The notes below the pieces were generated by a model, which searched no databases, was not told the origin of the DNA, and was given only the letters and a program-made list of their open reading frames with translations. The position numbers and the translations under genes are program-made. DNA of 64,000 nt from Anas platyrhynchos. Taxonomy: Eukaryota > Chordata > Aves > Anseriformes > Anatidae. Position 1 is the first letter of the stretch, and each line of letters begins with the position of its first letter. Of the stretch, positions 54,950 through 64,000 are shown in pieces. The stretch covers positions 4,778,501 through 4,842,500 of the forward strand of contig NC_092617.1 of the NCBI RefSeq assembly GCF_047663525.1, in the 5' to 3' direction.

Positions 54950-55800
54950 ACATTTTGGACACAGCTCCAGAGAAACTGACAGCATGCATGAGAAGGAAGC
55001 GCAGCAAATGTGGGACCTGGCAGCCTTCCATCCCCTACCTTCTGTGCTGCAATTCCATTCAATTGGTTACTCCTCTATTATCCAAACTGTCCTGGAAGTC
55101 CTGATGCTGCTGTCTTCTCAGAGACTGCACAATGACACAAAGGTTGAACTGTGTGTCTGCAACCATGAAGGGCTGACAGAATGGAGCATCAGTGTAGGGG
55201 AATCTTTAGAAACTGCAGGATTTTGCCTAGAGAAACCTCTTGACATTTACAAGAAGAAGACCCCAGTCCTGCAGCAGAGGAAGAGGAACCCCACACATGG
55301 GGGAGACTGGGACCCTGCTGAGTGAGCAGTGGCCAGAAGGAGGAGGGCCTAGGCACCATGAGGGATGCCATACGAGCAGTGGTGCCAGCTCACCAGGAAC
55401 CAGGCCAGCTTCCTGCAGAGCTACCTTATATTTGTTTTCATGGCTATGGCTGTTGTCACTGCCACTGAGCCTTATAAGGAGACTGCTAATCACTAAACCA
55501 ACGGAGCCTAATTAACTCCTCACCCACCCATGAAACAGGCAGGGGTTCGTACCATTCTTCTACACTTGGCCATGCACATCCCCATCTCCTACTGCCCCAC
55601 AAAGAGCCCTGAGCAACCTTTGAAGAGACAGATCTCCCTTCCTTGAGTTGGGAGTCAAGTCCTGGCCCTTGTGCTTGGTGACACACATCCAGTTTTCCTA
55701 CACATCAGTGTCAACTTCACATTGCCTTTGTTTCCTTGTCCTCACTGCCTCCAGGGTTCTGCTCTAACGAGCTCCAAGGGAGGCTGTGTCAGTGCTGGCC
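54950..55800 (-). repeat. OR-unit flank and module M3, OR7 copy (inverted relative to OR1)
   Basis: This is the reverse complement of 2640-3680, with AGAAACTGACAGCATGCATG at 54973 and GAGGGATGCCATACGAGCAG at 55360. It is the outermost recognisable mirror pairing, between OR1 and OR7. Confidence 0.7.
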
Positions 55801-56151
55801 CTCAGGGGGACACTGCAGGAAACTTGCCTCTGACTTGCACTTCTGGAGAGATGTCTTCAATTGTCTCTGAGTGCCTGAGGTTTGTGGGCTCATCAGCCAA
55901 GCCCCCAGAGGGGTGATTGCAGTGCCTTGGGCTGGTGCTGTGCTGCTGAGCTGGGCCAGGCTCGTGGGACAGAGAGAGCCCGTGGCAAGAGGGCCGTGGT
56001 GCAGAGAGACAGCTGTGCCCAGGAGCAGCTCCTCTGCACAGTGCAGCAGGGCTGGGGGCATTGCCTGCAGAGACAGAGTGCTTAAAGGCAGGCAGAAGTG
56101 GCAGGATGCACAGAGCTCACTGGGGAAGAACACTTCCCAGCCCTGAACCCG
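55800..56151 (+). other. Module U and predicted noncoding first exon of OR7
   Basis: It ends at the donor GAACCCG|GTAAGTCTCTGG (GT at 56152-56153). It is the inverted copy of the OR5 block at 38925-39300, including the last 60 bases before the donor. Confidence 0.55.
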
Positions 56152-56968
56152 GTAAGTCTCTGGCTGGAAGGCAATGCAGCTGCAGTTCCTGGAGGAAGGA
56201 AAAGCTGGGGGTGCAGGCAGGGGTGGCCAGGGCTGTGGTGCAGAGCAGGGTCCCTGCTGTGCTCCAGGGTCTGTGTGCCAGGGCAGGGCCTCTGCTGCTT
56301 ACCAGGCTCAACACTCAGCCTGCCCAGGGAGCCCAGGTGCTTGGACAGGGGAAGGGCAGGGCAGGGGCTGCCTGCAAAGGGAAGGCATTTTCTGCACTCT
56401 CTGCCTGCCTCTTCCTGCTCTGATTGTGGCGCAGGCTCTGTGTTAATGGGGTAGTTGGATTTGCACTGGTGACTGAACTTCCTATTGCATTGAACTGAGA
56501 CACAAACAGGTTAGTGATGAACCTCAGAATATCCCTTCTATTCTCTCTGCTTACACACTGCACCAGGTCTTTTCTGTGCTGTTCTTTAGGACCTGCAGGC
56601 AGGGGGATGTGTTTTTTTAGCACAAACTCTGAATACATCCATCCCCCAGCTGAGTGTTGCAAGAAGCCAGCAGCTGGGCCCCACGGGATGGACAGAGGAG
56701 CCCTCCTCAATATGAACTCTGGCTAAGGTTTCTGCCAAAAGCAACAAGATTTACCACTACAGTGGAGCAGAGGTGTCCAGCTTGGGGGCTGATGGGCAGA
56801 GGTGGCTGCTGTGTACAGGACACTCAGCAGGCACAAATGAGGGCTCCAGACAGGGAGATAGACAAAGATCCTCTTGGAAACAGGGAATGTAAGGCTTTCA
56901 CTGGGAATTTTTGTCAGAAACATTACTCATAACAGTCTATACATGTATATTTTTTACTCATTTCACAG
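56152..56968 (+). other. Predicted intron of OR7
   Basis: It is 817 bases long. The donor is GTAAGTCTCTGG and the acceptor is TTTTTTACTCATTTCACAG, with AG at 56967-56968. The next exon starts 15 bases before the ATG. It pairs closely with the OR5 intron. Confidence 0.65.
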
Positions 56969-56983
56969 GTTCTATGTCAGAAA

Positions 56984-57919
56984 ATGCCCAACATCAGTTC
57001 AGTCACTGAGTTCCTCCTGCTGGCATTCGCAGACACACGCGAGCTGCAGCTCCTGCACTTCACGCTCTTCCTGGCCATCTACTTGGCTGCCCTCCTGGGC
57101 AACGGCCTCATCCTCAGTGCCGTAGCCTGCCACCACCGCCTCCACACCCCCATGTACTTCTTCCTCCTCAACCTCGCCCTCCTCGACCTGGGCTGCATCT
57201 CCACCACTCTGCCCAAAGCCATGGCCAATGCCCTCTGGGACACCAGGGCCATCTCCTATCAAGGATGTGTTGCTCAGGTCTTCTTTTTTGTCTTCTTGGT
57301 TGTAGCAGAGTATTCCCTTCTCACTATCATGGCCTATGACCGCTACGTTGCCATCTGCAAGCCCCTGCACTACGGGAGCCTCCTGGGCAGCAGAGCTTGT
57401 GCCCAGATGGCAGCAGCTGCCTGGGGCAGTGGCATTCTCACTGCTGTCCTGCACACGGCCAACACATTTTCCCTTCCCCTCTGCCGAGGCAATGCTGTGG
57501 ACCAGTTCTTCTGTGAAATCCCCCACATCCTCAAGCTCTCCTGCTCAGATGCCTACCTCAGGGAAGTTGGGCCACTTGTGTTTACTGTTTCTTTAGGCTG
57601 TGGTTGTTTTGTTTTCATTGTGGTGTCCTATGTGCAGATCTTCAGGGCTGTGCTGAGGATGCCCTCTTGTCAGGGCCAGCACAAAGCCTTTTCCACGTGC
57701 CTCCCTCACCTGGCTGTGGTCTCTCTCTTTGTCAGTACTGCCGTGTTTGCCTACCTGAAACCCCCCTCCATTTCCTCGCCGTCCCTGGACCTGGTGGTCA
57801 CACTTCTCTACTCGGTGTTGCCTCCAGCAGTGAACCCCCTCATCTACAGCATGAGGAACCAGGAGCTCAAGAATGCAGTGAGGAAACTCTTTCCATACAT
57901 TCTTTTTAAGCATCCATGA
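56984..57919 (+). CDS. OR7: olfactory receptor, family 14-like (311 aa, intact)
   Basis: This is a complete seven-TM odorant receptor: MPNISSVTEF with glycosylation at N3, GN at 39-40, LHTPMYFFLL at 53-62, Cys95, MAYDRYVAICKPLHY at 116-130, loop cysteines at 167, 177 and 187, SYVQIFRAVL at 215-224, KAFSTCLPHL at 234-243, PAVNPLIYSM at 281-290 and C-terminus YILFKHP. All family motifs are present. The start is the first ATG after the predicted acceptor and agrees with OR2, OR5 and OR6. It is the mirror partner of the broken OR1. Its intron and first-exon block are closest to those of OR5. The ligand cannot be inferred. Confidence 0.96.
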   Translation: MPNISSVTEFLLLAFADTRELQLLHFTLFLAIYLAALLGNGLILSAVACHHRLHTPMYFFLLNLALLDLGCISTTLPKAMANALWDTRAISYQGCVAQVFFFVFLVVAEYSLLTIMAYDRYVAICKPLHYGSLLGSRACAQMAAAAWGSGILTAVLHTANTFSLPLCRGNAVDQFFCEIPHILKLSCSDAYLREVGPLVFTVSLGCGCFVFIVVSYVQIFRAVLRMPSCQGQHKAFSTCLPHLAVVSLFVSTAVFAYLKPPSISSPSLDLVVTLLYSVLPPAVNPLIYSMRNQELKNAVRKLFPYILFKHP

Positions 57920-58230
57920 TGTGTTCAGAAGATTTATTCTTAATAATATGCAAATATTTTGACTCACATTATGTTGTATCATTTTTATCATTACAAGTGT
58001 TATCATGACATTGTCATTAATAATAATCCTATCAGAAATCAAAGGATATTTGGGAAAATGAGAGAACATTTTTAAAATTACTTTTCTCTGTTAATATTTT
58101 AACAATATTTTATTTGTTTTTAATAACGTAGTTCTCAGCATTCTGAATGTTACATTTTGTGTTAGTTTTTTCCATATCATCTAATGTACACACAGATCCA
58201 GGTTTCCTAGGTAGATAAAGACAATAAAGA
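57920..58230 (+). other. 3' UTR of OR7 with poly(A) signal at 58223-58228
   Basis: It is AT-rich sequence without other features. AATAAA lies in the context GACAATAAAGAATTCAG, 303 bases after the stop, and the same words occur in reverse downstream of OR2. Confidence 0.6.
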
Positions 58231-58234
58231 ATTC

Positions 58235-58600
58235 AGCGGTAATTCGTTGGTCTCAGTATCCCTCTCCTCCCATCTCCTCTGGAGCTGGGGGAGCAGCCCC
58301 AGCACACAGGAGGGGCTCGGGGCCAAGAGCCCAGCTGCCACATGCAGGAGCAGCCCCGGTGGCCCTCGGGGCTGCCCCTCACTGCCCGCTGGGCTCTGCC
58401 TCTCTGCTGCCTTCGGGTCGGGGCTGCTGCTTCCCTGGAGCCATGGCCATGGCCAGCAGCAGGACATGGCCTTTTCCCTGCTGCTCCCTTTGGCTTCCTC
58501 ATTGTTCTCTTGTGCTTTCACATTCAACTAAGTCCTGAGGTCTCTTGTATCTTGCTGACAATCTTATTGTTTGTACAGTAGCATCTCTTTCATTGCACAG
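58235..58600 (+). repeat. Module D, copy downstream of OR7
   Basis: It has the CCATGGCCATGG core at about 58440-58451, matching 11130-11145 (inverted) and 46839-46850. It is cut short by a CR1. Confidence 0.7.
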
Positions 58601-58669
58601 CTCTTCCAAAGCTAGTGGTAGGAGTATACCCAAGGAACTGCTGCGTGAACGGGAACCCTATTTTACTGG

Positions 58670-59985
58670 GCTTTGACTGGCCTGGAACTGCTGGCCACTC
58701 CTCTGCTGATGCAGCCCAGGATACAGCTGGCCTTCTGGGCCACAAGGGCACACTGCTGGCTCATGTCGACCTTTTCATTCAGCAGAACCCCCAAGTCCTT
58801 CTCTGCAGGGCAACTGTCAATCAGTTCTTCTCCCAGCCTATCCTCCTGTATGGGATTTCCCCGGCCCAGGTGCAGCACTTTGCACTTGGACTTATTGAAC
58901 CTGCTTAGGTTCACATGGGGCCAAATTTCAAGCTTTCCCAGAACCATTTGGATGGCATCCCTTCCTCTGTTGCATCAACTACACCACTCACCTTGGTGTC
59001 ATCTGCACACTTGCTGAGGGTGCACTTGACCCGACTGTCTATGTCATTGATAAAGACATTAAACAATACCTGTCCCAGGACAGACCCCTGAGGTACAACA
59101 CTTGTCACCAGCCTCCACTTGGACATAGATCCAGTGACCACCTCTCTCTCAGTGTGACCTTCAGGCCAACTCCTTATCCACTGAATGGTGCAGCCATCAA
59201 ATGCGTATCTCTCCAATTTGGAGATCAGGATGCCATGTGGGATAGTGTCAAAGGTCTTACAGAAATCCAAGTAGGTGGTCTGTCTTCCATTTTTGTCTGA
59301 TATAGTCACTCCATTGTAGAAAGCTACCAGATTTACTCCTTGGAGAAGCCATGCTGGCTGTCTGAGATCACCTCTTTGTCTTGCATGGGCCTTGACATCG
59401 ATTCCAGGAGGATTTTTTCCATGATCTTATCAGGCACAGGGTTGAGGCTCACCATTCGGTAGTTCCCTCGGTCCTCCTTTCTATCCTTTTTTAAAAAATG
59501 GGAGTGATATTTTCCTTTTTCAGGTCACCAGGGACTTCACCCAACCGCCAGGCCTTTTCAGATATGATGGAGAGAGGCTTGACAACTACATCAGCCAGTT
59601 CCCTCAGGACCCTGGGATGCAACTCATCAAGCCCCATAGACTTGTACTTGTTTAGTTTCTTCGGGTGGTCTCAAACCTGCTTTTCACTAAGAACAGGTGG
59701 GACTTTGCCTCCCAGCCTCCATCTCTGGGTTCAGGGAAATGAAAGACTTGGGAAGCCTGACTGGCAGGGAAGACTGAGGCAAAGATGTTGTTGAGGCCCT
59801 CAGGCTTCTCCATGCCTGTCATTACCAGTTTACCCTTCTTATCCATCAGAGGGGGTACACTCTCCTTGGCCTTTCTTTTCAGAGCTATGTATCTCTAGAA
59901 TCTCTTCCTGTTATTCTTTGCATCCCTTGCTAAGCTCAGGTCTATCCGCGCATTGCTTTCCTTATCCCATCTCTACACACCCAAA
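58670..59985 (-). mobile_element. CR1 LINE (minus), duplicate of the CR1 at 51600-53235
   Basis: The minus strand shows [51 protein letters not shown] and [20 protein letters not shown]. The active-site motif reads CADD. It shares both orientation and 5' break with 51600-53235, and is followed by the same M4-M2 series. It lacks the last part of the 3' end. Confidence 0.9.
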
Positions 59986-60715
59986 AATGAAGCATTTGTG
60001 AGGGCCTGGAAAAAGAACTCAAGATCCATGTAAGCTATTCTGGAAACAAAACTAGTAGGTAGGATGCGCAATTTTGTAGAGAGGCAGAGCTGATGGGCAT
60101 ACTGGGCAGGATACTCCTTTAGGCCCTTTTCCCTCCTGACTACAATGCCACTTCTCTCTGAAGAACAGAATAGCCCATAGAGGTGAGACATATACTGCCT
60201 ATGTCATAGATGTCATCAGAAAGCTGATCCCAATAAGATATGGGGAGGTCAGGAGCAACCTGGACACGAGAGATGTGAGATTTTTGGGTGGCAAGAGGAT
60301 CATTGCCAGCAGAAATTAATGATTTTGTAGAGGTAAGAGGAATCATGTAATGTAGATTATGCAGCAACACTGACTTGTACAGTCATGTATGGCCCTTACA
60401 CTATTTTAACCAGTAGTTTTAATCCTTAAATCTAAATGCTGTTCCAACACTCTGACAGGAATCCATTTTCCTAAAGCTTGAACACGAAGTATCCCTTGAA
60501 GCAAAGCTCAGCCTATAGCCCCTTTCCCTTACCTTTACTCTCTTGCTCACCCTAATCCCTTCCCTTAACATTAGTATTAAAATGCTCTATTTAAACCTCA
60601 ACATATAGGCAGATGTAAAAATGAACTAAACCACAGAGCCTGCCCATACCCTAAACATAGAAGAACACCAAACCTTCCCATTAAACATTTGTTTACTCTG
60701 TTGCCTTCAGGGGGC
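59985..60715 (+). repeat. Modules M4 (59985-60330) and M2 (60340-60690)
   Basis: M4 words include TTTGTGAGGGCCTGGAAAAA and ATCAGAAAGCTGATCCCAAT. M2 words include TCACCCTAATCCCTTCCCTT. An LTR fossil follows where M1 would be expected. Confidence 0.65.
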
Positions 60716-61305
60716 AGTGGCGACCTGGTTCAGGAACGGCACGGCAACCAACCCCAGGCCGCTCAGTCCATTGGCCGCTCAGTCCACTGGAGCAGTTTTC
60801 TCCTGATGGATGGACCCCGTGGTACGGACCCATATCTGGAGCAGTTCTGGAAGAGCTGCTGCCTGTGGGAAGCCCACGCCGGATCAGTTCATCAAGGACT
60901 GTATCCCGTGGGTGGGACCCCACAGCACAGGGGACGAGAGTGACCGAGAAGGAGCGGCAGAGAAGAAGTGCTGTAGACTGACCATAACCCCCATTCCCCC
61001 GTTCTCCTGCACCGCTCGGGGGGAGGAGGTGGAAGAGGGTGGTTGGGGGGGGAGGTGCTTTTGGTTTCTTTCCTTTGTTTCTCACTTCTCTAGTTTGCTA
61101 GTAATGAGCAATAAATCTTACTATCTGTCTTCTTATGCTGAGTCTGTTTTGCCCGTTACAATAATTATTGCATGATTTTCTTGTCCTTATCTCAATCCTT
61201 GAGCCCTTTTCACATATTTTCTCCCCCTTCCTTTTGAGGAGAGGGGGAGTGAGAGAGCGGTTGTGGTGGAGCTCGGCTGCCCACCTGAGTAAAACCACCA
61301 CAAGG
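60716..61305 (+). mobile_element. Partial LTR, same family as 20380-21426
   Basis: From about 60790 it follows the 3' half of the 20380-21426 LTR, with CATATCTGGAGCAGTTCTGG, TTTTGGTTTCTTTCCTTTGT, AGTCTGTTTTGCCCGTTAC and the end ACCACCACA at about 61303. The 5' half is missing. It is a fossil. Confidence 0.75.
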
Positions 61306-61565
61306 ACCTACACAGGAGATCCTGAGGCAGTCTGGCCAGGTTCAGGGGGACCCCTACTTGGGAACGGGCTGGGTATCGGTCAGTGTGTGGTGAGCAATTG
61401 CACTGTGCATCGCTTGATTTATTAAACTACATTATCATCATCATCAGCGGCAGCAGCAACATCTCTTCCTTTCCTTTGCTATCAAACCATCCTTATCTCA
61501 ACACATGAGCATTTCGGGGGTGAGGATGAGCTATGTGGTGCTGAGTTGTCTGCCAGGATAACGCA
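61306..61565 (+). mobile_element. LTR piece of the 40145-44100 ERV family
   Basis: GTGGTGAGCAATTGCACTGT and TCCTTATCTCAACACATGAG match the 3' half of that LTR type (compare 43950-43990 and 40680-40700). It lies directly against the previous LTR. It is a fossil. Confidence 0.6.
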
Positions 61566-62640
61566 CAACATGCTTGACAACCACAGTCCAAATCACAAAT
61601 CACACTTTCAAAAATCAGTCTCTGACATCTACAGAGAGAAGCCTTCCTCTGAGGCCAAGCCTGTCTCTGCAGGGGCAGTGCCCGTGTGCAGGGGTGCAGA
61701 GGAAAAGAGTCCCATCCCAGCAGCACGGCCAGGGAGCACCAGCGCTTGGGGCATGCAGAGCTGCTCTCTTGCCAATGCTGCCCTCTCCTGCTGAGCCCTG
61801 CTGGTGGGGTCAGGCCCGGTTGCTCCTCTCACTTGGTGCCAGTGTTGCTGTGGGGCTGTGCTGGGACTGCAGGCAGGGACAGGCAGTGGGCACGGCAGTG
61901 GCACAGCTGGCCTCCACTGCAGCACCTCCCTCCTAAGGGGGGATCTCCTCCAAGGTGGACTGACCAGAGCTGAAGTTCTCAGTCTGGTGTGAGCAGGCAG
62001 AGGAGAGCTCTGCAGCCACAGGGCAGCGGGCACCACAGACCCCTCGCTCTGCAGAGCAGCACGGCCAGCTGGGGTTCGGGCTGGGGCTGGGGCTGGGGCT
62101 GAGAGGGCGCTTCTCCTGAGTGTCTGCTAGGCCAGCTTCAGGCTCATGGCTTCTAGATACAAATGTGATCCCCACTGTGCACTAGGAGCTGAGAGACTGC
62201 CAACAGGCATGGGGCTGGAACATTACCTGCAAGGTCCCTCCTGCTTTAGCTCCTCACAGGACTGGCACGGAACTGGCTCCTGAGTGTCAGAGAGGCTGGG
62301 AGCCCAGCAGGTGTGCCATGAGCTTGGAGGATCACAACCAGATCACTTCTACCTGGGCAGGTCCGGGCCCAAAAAGGGGGTGTTTTGTAGGTGTGGAATT
62401 ATAAGCTCAGTGGTGCCTCAGAAACACTAAGTCCAGCAGGAAGCGAATGGTTGTTAAATGGCCTGTGAGGTGACTGCTTTCTGAAGTAGCTGACAGGTCA
62501 CCCTTGACTCCTGGCTGGGATCTGTGCCTTTAGGCTCACATCTGCCAGTGCCAATGGTAGGGCAACAGAAGACACTTGCTGTGCATGTAGTTTCTGAGAT
62601 CGGCTCTTTCTACGTACCTGGTAGGCCCCATGTTGGAAGA
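61566..62640. other. Mostly unassigned; block 61670-61970 is an inverted copy of 29500-29790
   Basis: The shared block has GCTCAGCAGGAGAGGG (minus strand here) and GGCAGTGGGCACGGCAGTGG words. A GGGGCT array (four to five units) lies at 62078-62100. No gene was recognised. Confidence 0.45.
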
Positions 62641-63345
62641 GGTCTTGGATAGCGGTTGTCATGTCAGAGGTGTCAGCTTTTGCCTGAAGTCATCCTTTAG
62701 GACTGCTTTCAGTTTTCTACACAGAGGAGGCCACTGCCTCCAAGACGCTTGGGGCAAACTGCATGAGGGTTTGGAAAAAGATAGTCTGGGTGCAAAGAAG
62801 CCTTTCCGTATCCAGAAGTTGGAGGCAGGAAACAAGATTTTGGGGTGGTACGAGAGCTGCAGAACACATTGTGCAGGGTTCACCTACAGCCTTTGTGTTC
62901 TTTTCCATCCTGACTTAGGTGCCATGTCAGTCTCAAGAAAGGAGTAGCCAATGGATATGAGGCACGTACTCTGAAATCATGAAAGCCATCAGAAAGCTGC
63001 CTCTACGAAGATGACTGATATGGGGAAGTCAGGAGAAGCCTGGCCAGGAGAGATGTGAGATTTGGGGGAGGGAAAAGGAGCTTAGCCAGCAGAAATTAAT
63101 GATTTCTGTGATGTTAGAGCGTTCAGGCAATGTTGATTCTGTGATAAAACTGGCTTAGAACAGTCATTCCCCTATTTTAACCAGTGACATTAATCTGCAA
63201 ACCCAAATGCTACTCCATACCCTGACAGAAATACACTATTCTTATGCCTGACCTCAAAGTATCCCTTGAAGCAAAAAAACCTAGCCCATAGCCCCTTTCC
63301 GTTAACTTTACTCTCTTGCTCACCCTGATCTAATCAGCCTGTGGG
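62640..63345 (+). repeat. Modules M4 (62640-63120) and M2 (63150-63340)
   Basis: This is the same order as at 47690-48460. It includes GAAATTAATGATTTCTGTG and ATGCTACTCCATACCCTGACAG. Confidence 0.65.
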
Positions 63346-64000
63346 CCACAAGAAGGGTGGGAAAGCTCTGATGAGCTCAGCTCTGCCTCAGGATCTCCTG
63401 CCCCAGCAGCAGGAATGTGACTGTGGCAGTGACTGTGAGGCCACTTCTGTCTCTGCACTTGATAGGGCAGCAGCAGGAACGTGTCACGCAAAGGGACTGG
63501 GAGGTCACTTGTGTCTGGAAGTGGCAGGTCAGCCTTGACTTCTCCCTGGGATCTGCACTTTTGGGCTGACATGTGGCAGTGGCCCTGCTAGGCCAGCAGA
63601 AGGCACCTGCTTGGCATGCTGACTGTTGGCTTTGCTTCCTTGCAGCACTGTACAGGGGTGCGAAGGTGTCATAATGAAGTAGCATCACTGTACCCACCAC
63701 ATCCCACAGACCCCAAGACTAGCCCTGAGCCAGACAGGGGGGTGCAGGGTCTCCTCTCACAGTTCTAGGGGTCAGGCCTTGGCTCTTCTGTTTCACCAAA
63801 ACCAACCAAGATTTTTCTCAGCACAGTTCTTTGCCTGTCTGTAACCATGGCCTCCAATTTTCTGCCCTAACAAGGCCCTGGGGAGGCTTTGTTAGTAACA
63901 GCCCTCAGTGGGGCCCATTAATACTCCAAGTCACTTCAGCTTTTCCTTCTGACTTTAGCTTCATCAATCTCCTCTCAGCACCAGAGCCGAGTACAGGGGG
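63345..64000 (-). repeat. Module M1 (63345-63640) and M3 (63650-64000), cut by window end
   Basis: M1 is the long form, nearly identical to 53945-54180. M3 matches 49150-49480 (CTAACAAGGCCCTGGGGAGG). The duplicated series therefore continues beyond the window, and another OR may follow. Confidence 0.65.

Overview
The window is vertebrate nuclear DNA, almost certainly from a bird. It holds intron-poor olfactory receptor (OR) genes of the family-14 type that is expanded in birds (the gamma-c group), many CR1 LINE fragments with the avian-type ATTCTRTG tails, and endogenous retrovirus (ERV) fossils of avian type. No other protein-coding family was recognised.

Seven family-14 ORs are present. 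OR1 (1-824, minus, broken and cut by the window edge), OR2 (11575-12516, minus), OR3 (19176-20102, plus), OR4 (29990-30988, minus, doubled N-terminus), OR5 (37212-38147, minus), OR6 (45547-46482, plus) and OR7 (56984-57919, plus). All but OR1 are open. An eighth, badly decayed OR of a different family (OR6/10/11-like) lies at about 50390-51150. Each family-14 OR appears to have a small noncoding first exon about 0.75-1.5 kb upstream, a splice acceptor 15-70 bases before the ATG, and a single coding exon. Four have a poly(A) signal about 200-250 bases after the stop.

The layout is mirror-symmetric. OR3 faces OR4, OR2 faces OR6 and OR1 faces OR7, each with its flanks. The inner pair sits in arms of about 6 kb (14415-20378 and 29413-35413) that are nearly identical in the stretch I compared by eye, around a 9 kb spacer. 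The outer pairs share an axis near 29.0 kb, while the inner pair is centred near 25 kb. The difference is explained by an extra block on the right (about 35.4-44.1 kb) holding a CR1, OR5 and a large ERV fossil. OR5 and its upstream flank look like a direct copy of the OR1 unit.

The rest is a patchwork of recurring noncoding modules (called M1, M2, M3, M4, U and D here), CR1 pieces, ERV/LTR fossils, a 1.3 kb minisatellite of about 21-bp units (21440-22760), and an 814-bp polypyrimidine microsatellite (41025-41838). Genes and flanks were evidently copied together, and the coding exons were then reshuffled by gene conversion. All repeat-to-repeat comparisons were made by eye; no alignment was run.
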